DNA of 35,826 nt from an uncultured Collinsella sp. (GCA_900551815.1 URXE01000018.1:1-35826), one strand, 5' to 3'; positions 6,708 through 15,366 are shown, counted from the first letter of the stretch. The notes: a model not told the origin generated them from the sequence alone. Numbers and translations are program-made.

Positions 6708-8465
6708 ATGAACGAGATTAAGTGCCCGCATTGCGGCGAAGTTTTTAAGGTCGATGCGTCCGGCTATGCGGATATCGTCAAACAAGTGCGCGATGCTGAG
6801 TTTTCGCGCGACCTGGATGAGCGTGTGAAGGCAGTCCAACGCGAGGGCGAGCAGGCGCTGGAACTTGAGCGCTCGCGTTCGACGGCCGCCTTGCAAGAGG
6901 CAGAGTCTCAGCGCAACGCTCAGCTTGTCGAGCAGAAGAACGCTGCGGCCCAGCAGCTGGCGCAAGAAGTCGCCAAGCGCGATGCTGAACTCGCCGAGCT
7001 GCGCGCCAAGCTTGAGGGCGCTGCCACGGAGCGCGAGAGTGCAAGCCAGCGCGCGGCGGTTGAGGCCCGTGCGGATGCGCAGAAGGAAAACGCAGAGCTC
7101 CAGCGTGAGATTGACAACCTGCGCGCGCAGCTGGGACGCAAGGATGACGAAGCCAAACTTGCCGAGGCAGCGGCGCGCAATGCTGCTCAAAACGATCTGT
7201 CCGCCCGCGACGCTCAGATTGCTGAGCTACAGGCAAAGCTCTCCGCTGCGGACAAGGCCCAGGAGATGGCGCTTGCCGCTGCCGCGGCAGAGTCGCAGCG
7301 TGAGCTCGATGCCGCTCGCAGCGAGGCCGAGCGCACGCTTGCTGACTATCGCGCGAAGGTACAAGAGAAGTTTTCCGCCGCAAGGGCTCAGTCCGAGCAA
7401 GAGGCCGAGGGCCTGCGCGCGCAGCTGCGCGAACAGGAGCTGACGGCCAAAATGAACCTATCGGAGGCGGTCGCTGCGGCGGAACGAGAGCGCGATGAGG
7501 CACGTGCCAAGCTGACGAGTGAGCTGGCGGTGCGCGATTCTCGCGAGGAACAGGCAAAGGCGGCGCATGAGCTCGAGCTTGCGCAGGCCAAGCGCGCGAG
7601 CGATGACCTGATTCGCTATAAGGATGAAGAGATTGAGCGCCTTAAGGACATGAAGGTCCGCCTGTCCACCAAGATGGTGGGCGAGTCGCTCGAGCAGCAC
7701 TGCGAGACCGAGTTTAACCGCCTACGCATGACGGCGTTTCCTAACGCGTACTTTGAGAAAGATAACGATGCGTCCGAGGGCACCAAGGGCGACTTTATCT
7801 TCCGCGAGTGCGACGCGAGCGGCAACGAGGTCATTTCGATTATGTTCGAGATGAAAAACGAGAACGACGAGACTGCGACCAAGCACAAGAACGAGGACTT
7901 CTTTAAGAAGCTCGACCACGATCGTCGCCAGAAGGGCTGTGAGTATGCAGTGCTCTGCACGCTGCTCGAGCCCGAGAGCGAGCTTTACAATGCCGGCATC
8001 GTGGACGTGAGCTATCGCTACGAGAAGATGTACGTGATTCGCCCACAGTTTTTCATTCCCATGATTACACTTCTTCGCAACGCCGCCATGGGTTCGCTGC
8101 GCTATAAGCAGGAGCTGGCGGAGTACAAGCAGCAGAACATCGACGTCACGAACTTCGAAGCCAAGATGGAAAAGTTCAAGAACGATTTCGGCCGCAACTA
8201 CGAGATCGCGAGCCGCAAGTTCCAAACGGCAATCGATGAGATCGACAAGACGATTAGCCATCTGCAGAAAACCAAGGAGGCGTTGCTGTCTTCCGAGAAC
8301 AACCTGCGCCTGGCCAACAAGAAGGCCGACGATCTTACCATTCGCAAGCTCACGTGGGGCAACAAGACCATGAAGGCGGCGTTTGACGAGGCGCGCGGGG
8401 CTGCGACAGAGACAAACGATGAGCCAGCCGAGGCGGATTCGTATGAGGTCGAGGATGCCGAGTAG
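6708..8465 (+). CDS. DUF2130 protein with long coiled coil
   Basis: A 585-residue cytoplasmic protein. It begins with a half zinc-ribbon (KCPHCGEVFKV). Residues of roughly 40-315 are alanine-, glutamate-, arginine- and lysine-rich heptads typical of a long coiled coil. The C-terminal DUF2130 region follows (NRLRMTAFPNAYFEKDND, GDFIFRECD, IMFEMKNEND, YAVLCTLLEPESELYNAGI). The GDFIFRE...FEMKNE pattern resembles a PD-(D/E)XK core (D, then E-x-K), so a nuclease role has some support but is not established. The overall layout recalls RmuC-type proteins. GGAG lies seven bases before ATG 6708. It is monocistronic and convergent with the DUF3516 helicase, sharing a bidirectional terminator. Confidence 0.85.
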   Translation: MNEIKCPHCGEVFKVDASGYADIVKQVRDAEFSRDLDERVKAVQREGEQALELERSRSTAALQEAESQRNAQLVEQKNAAAQQLAQEVAKRDAELAELRAKLEGAATERESASQRAAVEARADAQKENAELQREIDNLRAQLGRKDDEAKLAEAAARNAAQNDLSARDAQIAELQAKLSAADKAQEMALAAAAAESQRELDAARSEAERTLADYRAKVQEKFSAARAQSEQEAEGLRAQLREQELTAKMNLSEAVAAAERERDEARAKLTSELAVRDSREEQAKAAHELELAQAKRASDDLIRYKDEEIERLKDMKVRLSTKMVGESLEQHCETEFNRLRMTAFPNAYFEKDNDASEGTKGDFIFRECDASGNEVISIMFEMKNENDETATKHKNEDFFKKLDHDRRQKGCEYAVLCTLLEPESELYNAGIVDVSYRYEKMYVIRPQFFIPMITLLRNAAMGSLRYKQELAEYKQQNIDVTNFEAKMEKFKNDFGRNYEIASRKFQTAIDEIDKTISHLQKTKEALLSSENNLRLANKKADDLTIRKLTWGNKTMKAAFDEARGAATETNDEPAEADSYEVEDAE

Positions 8466-8486
8466 GGCATAGCGGATAATGCAAAA

Positions 8487-8527
8487 GCGGGGCCGCTGGC
8501 GATGTTGCCAGCGGCCCCGCTTGTTTC
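8487..8527. terminator. Bidirectional intrinsic terminator
   Basis: GCGGGGCCGCTGGC (8487-8500) pairs perfectly with GCCAGCGGCCCCGC (8507-8520) around a 6-nt loop. It is followed by TTGTTTC on the plus strand and TTTTGC on the minus strand. It serves both convergent genes. Confidence 0.9.
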
Positions 8528-8543
8528 GTTCCAGTATGTTCGA

Positions 8544-11225
8544 CTAGTTCTCGAGCAGGTCCTCGATAAAGCCGACACGGTAGTTCTTGAAGATGACCTC
8601 GCCGCCGTCTTGCGTTGCGTCCAGATCGACATCGCCCATGATGCCAAAATCGTGCTCGCCATCTTCGTCGGCAAAGACCTGGTGCACGTGCCACACGTGA
8701 TTGGTCTTCTCGTCGCTCTCGTCGATGGTAAACATCGCGGCGCTGCGGGCATCTCCGTCGGTGAGGATTTCCTCGTGCTGCTCGTGGTAAGCGTCGAGTG
8801 CTTTTTGCCAACGGATCTCGCTCATGCCCCAGTCCTCGTCGAGCTCGCCCAGATCGCGCACGTGTCCGCGGGCTGCAAGGGTTACGCGGCGGAAGAGCGC
8901 ATTGCGCACCAACAGCGTGCAGCCGCGACGGTCCGCCACGACCTCGTCGATGCCCTGCGGCGGCGCGGCGTCGAGTGCAGCGGGGTTGCCGGCGTTCTCC
9001 CACTCGTCCACCAGGCTCGAGTCGACCGAGCGCACCACAAAGCCGAGCCACGAGATAATGTCACGCAAGCGCTCATCGCGCTTCTCAATGGGCACGGTGC
9101 GATCGAGGGAACGGTAGGCCTCGGCTAGGTAGCGCAGCAGAATGCCCTCGGAGCGGGCGATGCCGAGCTTTTGGATATAGCCCTTAAAGTCGCTCGCGCT
9201 CTCCAGCATGTCGCGCAGAACGCTCTTGGGCGAGAGCTGGTAGTCGTTGGCCCAAGGTACTTCCTGGCAGTACTTGTCGAAGGCGGCATCGAGCAAGTCC
9301 TCGAGCGGCTTTTCGTAGGTGACATCCTGGATGCGCTCCAGGCGTTCTTCATATTCGACGCCGTCAGCCTTCATTTCGGCCATCGCGCGGTCGCGCGCGG
9401 CGCGCTCCTGTGCGCGCAGCACCTGCTTGGGGTCCTCGAGCGTAGCCTCGACCATCGAGATCAGATCCATGGTATAGGTCTCACTCTCGGGGTCGAGCAG
9501 CTCCAGCGCGGCAAGCAAAAACGGCGAGAGTGGCTGGTCGAGCGCAAAGTCCTCGGGCAGGTCGACCGTCAGCGCGTAGTCTATGTCCGGCGCGGCGTCA
9601 ACCGGAGCGCCGGGTGCAGGCGGCACCTCGGTGCGCACGACGACGCCGGAGTCGATGAGCGTGGCGAAGATCTCGTCGGCGCGAACCTCGAGCTTTGCCT
9701 TTTCCTCGGGGGTCTGCAGGCTTGTCTCGATGAGGTCGTGCACGCGGGCGCGGGCGTCGCCGCCCTGCTCGACCACGCTAATCACCATGGAGTGTGTGAT
9801 GCGCAGGCGCGGCTTGAGCGTCTCGGGCTGCGTCTCGATCAGGCGCTCAAAGGTCTGCTTGTTCCAGGTGACAAAGCCCTCGGGGGCCTTCTTCTTTTTA
9901 ATTTTACGGAGCTTCTTGGGATCGTCGCCTGCCTTGGCCATGAGCTTGGCGTTCTCGATCTCGTGCTCCGGAGCCTCGGCAATGACCATGCCCTCGGTAT
10001 CGAAGCCCGAGCGACCTGCGCGACCGGCGATCTGATGGAACTCACGGGCGCGCAGGCGACGCATCTTGTAGCCGTCGAACTTGGTGAGCGCGGTGAGGAC
10101 CACGGTGTGGATGGGCACGTTGATGCCGACGCCGAGTGTGTCGGTGCCGCAAATGACGGGCAGCAGGCCCTGCTGCGCCAGGCGCTCGACCAGGAGGCGA
10201 TAGCGCGGCAGCATACCGGCGTGGTGCACGCCGACGCCGCATCCAAGCAGGCGCTTGAGGATCTTGCCGAAGGCCGTCGAGAAGCTCGTGCCCTTGGCCG
10301 CTTCCTTGATGGCCTCGCGCTGCTCCTTGCTGGCAATGCCAAAGTTGGCGAGGGATTGCGCCGTCGCAAGGGCGGCATCCTGGCTAAAGTGCACGATGTA
10401 GAGCGGGGCCTCGCCGCGACGCATCGCGAGCTCTACCGTGCCCTCGAGCGAGGTCGCCACGTAGTCGTAGCTCAGCGGCACGGGGCGTGGGGCATCGACG
10501 ACCAAGTCGCAGGTAGCGCCGGTGTGTTCCTCGAGCGAGGCGGCGATCGCGGTGACATCGCCGAGCGTGGCACTCATGAGCATGAATTGCGTGTGAGGCA
10601 GGGTGAGCAGCGGCACCTGCCAGGCCCAACCGCGATCGGGGTCGGCAAAGTAGTGGAACTCGTCCATGGCGACGCAGCCAACATCGGCATCTTCGCCCTC
10701 GCGCAGTGCGTCGTTGGCAAGGATCTCTGCCGTGCAGCAGATGACAGGCGCCTTGGTGTTGATGTGCGTGTCGCCGGTGATCATACCGACGTTATCGCGG
10801 CCGAGCACCTGTACCAGATCGAAAAACTTCTCACTGACCAGAGCCTTGATAGGAGCCGTATAGTAGCAGCGCTTGCCCTGCGCCATGCCCATAAAGAGCA
10901 TGCCCAGCGCGACAAGCGACTTGCCCGATCCGGTCGGTGATCCCAAAATGACATGGTCACCGGCGGCTAGATCCATGAGGGCCTCTTCTTGGTGATCCCA
11001 CAGCTCAATGCCGCGGTCGCTTGTCCATTCAAAGAAGCGTTCGAAGGCCTGATCGGGCGTGAGCCATGGCTCGGGCTCGCTACCATCCTCGGGCTCCCAC
11101 CAGGCGGGGGAGAGCGCACCGAGCGAGCCGAACTCGGCTTCGGTTCCCGTGCCGCCCGAGAATGAGCTGGCGGCGCCGGCGCCGGAGACGGTGCTGACGG
11201 CGGTGTCTGTCGTGGTCTGTGCCAT
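8544..11225 (-). CDS. DEAD/DEAH-box helicase with DUF3516 (Ski2/Mtr4-like)
   Basis: An 893-residue superfamily 2 helicase. Motifs: Walker A GSPTGSGKS (residues 95-103), APIKAL (Ia), MDEFHYF (DExH), MSATLGD (III), HHAGMLPRYR, GTDTLGVGINVP (V) and QIAGRAGRSGFDTEG (VI). The C-terminal half matches DUF3516 as found in actinobacterial Mtr4/HelY-like helicases, which are thought to unwind RNA or structured nucleic acid. ATG 11225 is chosen because MAQTTTD follows GAGAAAG at about ten bases. The frame stays open to 11381 but that extension runs into hairpin repeat copy 3 and has no ribosome site. The N-terminal 40 residues are low-complexity. It lies downstream of trmB with the repeat between them. 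Confidence 0.92.
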   Translation of the reverse strand: MAQTTTDTAVSTVSGAGAASSFSGGTGTEAEFGSLGALSPAWWEPEDGSEPEPWLTPDQAFERFFEWTSDRGIELWDHQEEALMDLAAGDHVILGSPTGSGKSLVALGMLFMGMAQGKRCYYTAPIKALVSEKFFDLVQVLGRDNVGMITGDTHINTKAPVICCTAEILANDALREGEDADVGCVAMDEFHYFADPDRGWAWQVPLLTLPHTQFMLMSATLGDVTAIAASLEEHTGATCDLVVDAPRPVPLSYDYVATSLEGTVELAMRRGEAPLYIVHFSQDAALATAQSLANFGIASKEQREAIKEAAKGTSFSTAFGKILKRLLGCGVGVHHAGMLPRYRLLVERLAQQGLLPVICGTDTLGVGINVPIHTVVLTALTKFDGYKMRRLRAREFHQIAGRAGRSGFDTEGMVIAEAPEHEIENAKLMAKAGDDPKKLRKIKKKKAPEGFVTWNKQTFERLIETQPETLKPRLRITHSMVISVVEQGGDARARVHDLIETSLQTPEEKAKLEVRADEIFATLIDSGVVVRTEVPPAPGAPVDAAPDIDYALTVDLPEDFALDQPLSPFLLAALELLDPESETYTMDLISMVEATLEDPKQVLRAQERAARDRAMAEMKADGVEYEERLERIQDVTYEKPLEDLLDAAFDKYCQEVPWANDYQLSPKSVLRDMLESASDFKGYIQKLGIARSEGILLRYLAEAYRSLDRTVPIEKRDERLRDIISWLGFVVRSVDSSLVDEWENAGNPAALDAAPPQGIDEVVADRRGCTLLVRNALFRRVTLAARGHVRDLGELDEDWGMSEIRWQKALDAYHEQHEEILTDGDARSAAMFTIDESDEKTNHVWHVHQVFADEDGEHDFGIMGDVDLDATQDGGEVIFKNYRVGFIEDLLEN

Positions 11226-11348
11226 GTGGTTGCTTTCTCTCGCGTTTGTCTGCCAACTATTATGGCGTAGCGGCGGCGCGGGGTGCCAGCGCGCGAGAAA
11301 ATGCAGGAAATGGGCGTTCTGTCCAGCTGTTTGGTGCAGTTGCCAGCT

Positions 11349-11467
11349 AAGTGAGTAGACTTTTTGCGATATCGCGAGCACATGGCTTTTGCGAAAGGGC
11401 TCTACCTGCGGTTTTAGTTTTCGTTATGCGGGTTGTGCGTGGCTATTGCAAAAAAGTCTACTCACTT
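11349..11467 (+). repeat. Hairpin repeat, copy 3 (about 119 bp)
   Basis: The ends AAGTGAGTAGACTTTTTGC (from 11349) and GCAAAAAAGTCTACTCACTT (to 11467) are complementary. The inner arms are GCACA (11378-11382) and TGTGC (11434-11438), each 29 bases from its end. Copies 1 and 2 have CAGGC/GCCTG at the equivalent place, so both arms have changed together. The loop segment CTACCTGCGGTTTT (11402-11415) is conserved. The copy sits alone between trmB and the DUF3516 helicase, without a nuclease-like gene. Confidence 0.9.
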
Positions 11468-11480
11468 AGGTTTGAGGGTC

Positions 11481-11527
11481 GTTTGCTGGCGCCTATTTGC
11501 GCTTGTTTGCGCTTGTTTGCTGACGCC
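11481..11527. repeat. Nested short direct repeats next to hairpin repeat copy 3
   Basis: GTTTGCTGGCGCC (11481-11493) recurs as GTTTGCTGACGCC (11515-11527). Between them TTTGCGCTTG is repeated in tandem (11496-11505, 11506-11515). No function is evident. With the hairpin repeat it fills the 323-base gap between the helicase start and the trmB stop. Confidence 0.7.
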
Positions 11528-11548
11528 GCGACCATCAGAAGCCCCCCC

Positions 11549-12388
11549 CTAGGACTCCTGCGGCAGGCGCTTCTTGCCTTTGCGGGCACGGTTTTTAAAG
11601 TTCTCGACGGCCTCTTCCATGCCGAGAGGCACGTAGGTGAGCTCATCGAGGTTATCGGGCAGGTAGCAGGCAAGGCTTTGCTCCTGCGCTCGGCCTGCTG
11701 CGAGTTGCTCTTCGGTAGGCTTCTCGCCGGGTGTGGCGCAAATGCCATAGACGGCGGCACCCATCTCGCGCGTGCGGCATTCATATTCGGTCTCGGGGTG
11801 CTCGGGATGGTCGCGGCGGACGTCGTCACTAACCCAAAGCGTGCCGTAGCCGGCCGCGGCAAACTGCCCCAGGGCGTAGTCGCGCAATGGCTTGCTATCG
11901 GTTCGCAGCGTGACGGTAGCGCCGGCTGCAAAGAGCGAGCGGTAGAGCATCAGATGGTCGACATGGACGAGTCGTTTTTTGGCGTACTTGGCCTTGGGCT
12001 GTGGCGTGGGAAAGTTAATGGTGATGGCATCGAGCTCGCCTGCGGCAAACAGCTGCGGCAGCGATGCGGCACCTCGGGGCAGGACGAGTGCGTTGGACAG
12101 CTCCTGCTCGCAGATTTTCTGTGCGGCATAGGCGATGCAGATAGGCTCCTGGTCCATACCGATAAAGAGCGTGTTTGGCTCGTGGGCCGCGCGCTCTACA
12201 AGGTACGTTCCCTTGCCACAACCAAGATCAAGGTGAAGGTGCTCGAAGGGCTTGCCGCCTGCGGGCGCGCAAGCCTCGCGCCAATCTCCGGCATAGGCCT
12301 CGGGATTCGTCTCAATCGCATCGGCGTAGCGCTCCAGGCGCTCCTCGAGCACAAAGTTCTTAGGCGTGCGAACGTGGACGGCTCCCAT
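11549..12388 (-). CDS. trmB: tRNA (guanine-N7-)-methyltransferase TrmB
   Basis: A 279-residue SAM-dependent enzyme that methylates G46 in the variable loop of tRNAs. Motifs: DLGCGKGTYL (SAM-binding motif I), IGMDQEP, ITINFPTPQPKAKYAKKRL (matching the family NFxDPWPKxRHxKRRL), LRTDSKPL and TEYECRTRE. The catalytic-loop tryptophan of the consensus (DPWPK) is replaced (PTPQPK), a modest divergence. A C-terminal extension of about 60 residues goes beyond the usual length near 220. The ATG at 12388 follows AAGGAG by four bases. It is preceded on the same strand by the Trm9-like methyltransferase, 118 bases away. The repeat-containing gap and the helicase follow. Confidence 0.85.
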   Translation of the reverse strand: MGAVHVRTPKNFVLEERLERYADAIETNPEAYAGDWREACAPAGGKPFEHLHLDLGCGKGTYLVERAAHEPNTLFIGMDQEPICIAYAAQKICEQELSNALVLPRGAASLPQLFAAGELDAITINFPTPQPKAKYAKKRLVHVDHLMLYRSLFAAGATVTLRTDSKPLRDYALGQFAAAGYGTLWVSDDVRRDHPEHPETEYECRTREMGAAVYGICATPGEKPTEEQLAAGRAQEQSLACYLPDNLDELTYVPLGMEEAVENFKNRARKGKKRLPQES

Positions 12389-12506
12389 GAGGCTCCTTGG
12401 TCATAAGTATGGAACGCATGGCTGCGCGTTCCGTCAATGGGTTGAAAAAGAGTGGGCATAGTTTGCCCGAAAGACGCGGTGCGGCTCGGCGGCGAGTCGT
12501 CGGTGC

Positions 12507-13379
12507 CTACAGGCGCTTGAGAATCACATAGCGGTTGAGCTCTCCGCTGCGACCGTCGGCATGGAAACGCTCAAGCTCGCGCACGGGGACCTCGCCGCTC
12601 TTGTAGAACGTACGGACGCCGCGCACCAGGTCGGTGATCTGCTGATCGTCAAAGTGATGGCAATAGCGGTAGGCGTGGCGGTCGTTTTGCCAGCCAATGA
12701 GGTGGTCGCCGGCTTCAAACTGCGCTGAATCGTATCCCTCAAACGGCGGGGTGAGCTCGGCGCGGGCTTCGGCTCGAACGGCCTTGCGCGCCATGCGCTC
12801 GTCGTTCATAAACTCCCAAAAGCTGATGGCGATGATGCCGCCTGGGCGCGTCTGGCGCACCAGGGCGTCGAGCACGCGTACACGGTACTCGCACGACGGC
12901 ACGTGGTGCATAAAGCCAAAACAGACCGAGATGTCGGCGAGCGGGGCGTCGAAAAGCACGTCGGGTGTCTCGGCGGGGTTGAGCTTCATAAGGGCGTCGA
13001 GCACATCGAGCTCCTGGAAGTGCAGGTTGGGAATGCGCAGGGCGTGGCCGCGTGCGTCGATAGCCAGGTCTTGGCACGAGTCGACGCCATAGAACTCAAA
13101 CGGACAGCTGGCATCTGCCGAGGGGTTTGCGCCGTCGACGCCCTTGGCGGCAAGTGCGCCGCCGGCGGCAAAGTTCTCGAATCGCATATTGCCGCAGGCA
13201 AGATCAAAGACGCGGACGGGATGCTCGATCGTGGCGACGTCGAGCTGCCCGAGCGCGATGTCCATGGTGCGCACCCAGCCGGGCCACGGGGCCTGGCGCG
13301 TATCGGAGAAGGAGGCGGAGTGCTCGCGATAGAACGTGTTGTTGAGCTGGATGAGCGATGAGGCGAAATCGCGGTTCAC
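12507..13379 (-). CDS. Trm9/ALKBH8-like SAM methyltransferase
   Basis: A 290-residue class I methyltransferase. The N-terminal FSDTRQAPWPGWVRTMD matches the FSxTRxxPWP signature of Trm9/ALKBH8 enzymes, which methylate carboxymethyl groups on wobble uridine. Motif I is DLACGNMRFENF; the post-motif region has CFGFMHHVPSCEYRVRVL and RPGGIIAISFWEF. The C-terminus (HAYRYCHHFDDQQITDLV, then GELNRYVILKRL) also follows the Trm9 pattern. The start is GTG 13379 because GGAGGGAG lies nine bases upstream; the frame stays open to 13427 without such a site. It lies near trmB and about 2 kb from elp3, fitting a tRNA role. Alternatives are other methyltransferases of the same fold; substrate not proven. Confidence 0.75.
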   Translation of the reverse strand: MNRDFASSLIQLNNTFYREHSASFSDTRQAPWPGWVRTMDIALGQLDVATIEHPVRVFDLACGNMRFENFAAGGALAAKGVDGANPSADASCPFEFYGVDSCQDLAIDARGHALRIPNLHFQELDVLDALMKLNPAETPDVLFDAPLADISVCFGFMHHVPSCEYRVRVLDALVRQTRPGGIIAISFWEFMNDERMARKAVRAEARAELTPPFEGYDSAQFEAGDHLIGWQNDRHAYRYCHHFDDQQITDLVRGVRTFYKSGEVPVRELERFHADGRSGELNRYVILKRL

Positions 13380-13645
13380 GGCGCAGAACTCCCTCCGTTG
13401 GCGGTGCGGAATTAACAATACGACCATACTACCGTTAACGCCGCAACGGGGACAACCAAGCTACGGGTCATTGCTTTGTTTGGACACATTTCCGCAGCTC
13501 ATATGCACCCGCAACCGCCGGTTGTCAAAAATCTCACTAGAATAGGTGGCATGCTTTGGCGGTGGCGGATAGATTTTTAACTGTGCAAGGCGCCTTAAGA
13601 ACAAAAACGGTCCGGCGGCACGGCTGGCATCACATAGGAGGAACC

Positions 13646-14368
13646 ATGAATGTAGAAACTGCGCAGCGGCTCGCCGACCTTCGCCGAAGTAAAGGCTTTA
13701 GCCAAGAAGGGCTGGCACGAAAGCTGGGACTGTCGCGCCAAGCAGTCAGTAAATGGGAGCGCGCGGAGAGCTCGCCCGATACCGAGAACCTGATCTCGCT
13801 CGCCAAGCTCTATGGCGTGAGCTTGGACGAGCTGCTCAATCCGAGCGATGAGATCGAGGACGATATCGAGTTTGAGAACGAGGACCGCGCTCGTCAGCGC
13901 GAGGCCGAGGCAGCAGAGCGTGCTCGCACCCATGAGGCGGCGGCGCGCGCTACCGAGGCGGCAACACAGGCGAGTGACGCCGCCGCCAAGGCGGCGCAAG
14001 CGGCAAGCTGGAGTGCGCAGGCCGCCAATGCCGCTACGGCGCAGGCGACGAGTGGCAGCGCAGTTGGCTCGACTCCGGTGAAGGGCCCGTTCCAGTCGTT
14101 CCCGTATTGGGCCGTGTGCTGGCTGCTGTTCTTTTTGCTGATGTTCCTGTTTGGTGCCGGCCCCTTTGCCGCACTGATCTTCTTTACGATTCCCATCTAT
14201 CACTGGGTGGCGCGTGCGATCGATGGCGATTGGGCGCGCGGGGATATTCAGGTTGGTTCGGCGTCGGTGGCGGTCAAGGCCCAGGGGAAGGATACTTCTG
14301 CGGAATCTGATGCTGACGTGGCTACCGCGACTACCGCTGAGCCGATTGCCAAAGAGAGTGATGAATGA
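13646..14368 (+). CDS. XRE-family regulator with C-terminal membrane segments
   Basis: A 240-residue protein. Residues 4-58 are a helix-turn-helix of the XRE/Cro family (RLADLRRSKGFSQEGLARKLGLSRQAVSKWERAESSPD). An acidic linker and an alanine-rich, probably coiled-coil stretch (about 70-145) follow. Then come two hydrophobic segments (about 155-200: YWAVCWLLFFLLMFLFGAGP and AALIFFTIPIYHW) and a charged tail. It therefore looks like a membrane-tethered DNA-binding regulator. AGGAGG sits five bases before ATG 13646; the frame upstream to 13556 lacks a site. Its stop overlaps the start of the DUF4097 gene, so the two are translationally coupled. It probably senses an envelope signal and controls its own operon; that is inference. 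Confidence 0.88.
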   Translation: MNVETAQRLADLRRSKGFSQEGLARKLGLSRQAVSKWERAESSPDTENLISLAKLYGVSLDELLNPSDEIEDDIEFENEDRARQREAEAAERARTHEAAARATEAATQASDAAAKAAQAASWSAQAANAATAQATSGSAVGSTPVKGPFQSFPYWAVCWLLFFLLMFLFGAGPFAALIFFTIPIYHWVARAIDGDWARGDIQVGSASVAVKAQGKDTSAESDADVATATTAEPIAKESDE

Positions 14369-15267
14369 TGAAGCTTTCGCATGAATCCAAGGTGCGCTTG
14401 GGCGTTGGCATCGGAGCGTTCGTGCTCATCATCGGGCTTGTCTTTGGCATTTCGCGGACATTGATTCATTTTGATGATCCGTGGGATCTCGACGATGTTG
14501 TATCCGGCTTCTCTGGTATGCACGATGCGGTTGACGACGACGATTTTATGAACGATGGCGGTAAATATTCCGCTCGGCCTCAGCAACTTTCGAGCACGAC
14601 TTTTGACGAAGACGCGTTCCAATCGCTCGACTTGGATGTGACGTCGGGGACGGTCGAGATTAAACGTGTCTCTGGCGGACCGGTACGTGTCATCGAAAGC
14701 GGGCGCGTTGCAAAGGGGGCGTCTGCTTCCGATGCCGCCACTCAGAATCTGGTTAAGATCGAGGGCTCTACACTCAAGATTCGCCAGTTCGATTGCGATG
14801 ACGAGCGCGCCATTGACTGCACGGTTACCGTCGAACTGCCGCGCGAAGTTGCCGATAACCTGGTCGGCATTACGGCGAAGGTGGGATCGGGTGATCTGAC
14901 GGTCGCGGGCATTGCGTGCCATGACCTCAACCTGACTTTGGACTCGGGAGATGTTGAGTTTACTGGCACCGTGACCGATACCCTGAATGCCGAGGTCGGT
15001 TCGGGCGATGTAACGTTCGAGCTCTACCAGGCCCCCGCGAAGTCGATGGACGTGAGTGTGGGCTCGGGCGATGTGGAGATGACGGTTCCGAACTCGACGG
15101 GCTTTAAGGCGAGCCTCACCTTGGGCAGCGGCGACTTCGAGAGCGATTTCCTTCCGCTTGGCTACGACGGCGAGACCATTTTGAATCTTGAATTCGATAA
15201 CGGTGACAAGTCTGCCACGTATCGTTTTGAGGTCGGTTCGGGCGACATGTCGTTTGATTCGGAGTAG
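14365..15267 (+). CDS. DUF4097 membrane-anchored beta-repeat protein
   Basis: A 300-residue protein (299 if the next ATG at 14368 is used). An N-terminal transmembrane helix (about 10-30, VGIGAFVLIIGLVFGISRTL) precedes an extracellular domain. That domain has at least six copies of a GSGD-type turn (KVGSGDLTV, TLDSGDVEF, EVGSGDVTF, SVGSGDVEM, TLGSGDFES, EVGSGDMSF), the hallmark of the DUF4097 right-handed beta-solenoid. Related proteins sit with LiaFSR-type envelope stress systems in Gram-positives. The start overlaps the stop of the XRE membrane regulator by four bases, so the pair likely works together, perhaps as sensor and regulator. A terminator follows at 15317. Confidence 0.85.
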   Translation: MMKLSHESKVRLGVGIGAFVLIIGLVFGISRTLIHFDDPWDLDDVVSGFSGMHDAVDDDDFMNDGGKYSARPQQLSSTTFDEDAFQSLDLDVTSGTVEIKRVSGGPVRVIESGRVAKGASASDAATQNLVKIEGSTLKIRQFDCDDERAIDCTVTVELPREVADNLVGITAKVGSGDLTVAGIACHDLNLTLDSGDVEFTGTVTDTLNAEVGSGDVTFELYQAPAKSMDVSVGSGDVEMTVPNSTGFKASLTLGSGDFESDFLPLGYDGETILNLEFDNGDKSATYRFEVGSGDMSFDSE

Positions 15268-15316
15268 TGAGGCAGACGAAAGCCTAGGCGAAGATATAGA
15301 CGCGCTGTTTGATGAA

Positions 15317-15355
15317 GGCGCCGAAGCCGAGATCGGCTCCGGCGCCTTTGCCTTT
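15317..15355 (+). terminator. Intrinsic terminator after the XRE/DUF4097 operon
   Basis: GGCGCCGAAGCCG (15317-15329) pairs with CGGCTCCGGCGCC (15334-15346) around AGAT, with one mismatch, followed by TTTGCCTTT. It ends 12 bases before the elp3 start codon. Confidence 0.82.
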
Positions 15356-15366
15356 ACAATGGGGGC

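Noticed and set aside
9171..10940. 589-codon plus-strand open frame opposite the DUF3516 helicase
   Set aside because: Antisense shadow; composition is biased and no motif or ribosome site was seen. The helicase motifs on the other strand are unambiguous.
11351..12406. 351-codon plus-strand open frame across hairpin repeat copy 3 and opposite trmB
   Set aside because: It starts inside the repeat and reads antisense to trmB; it shows no domain.
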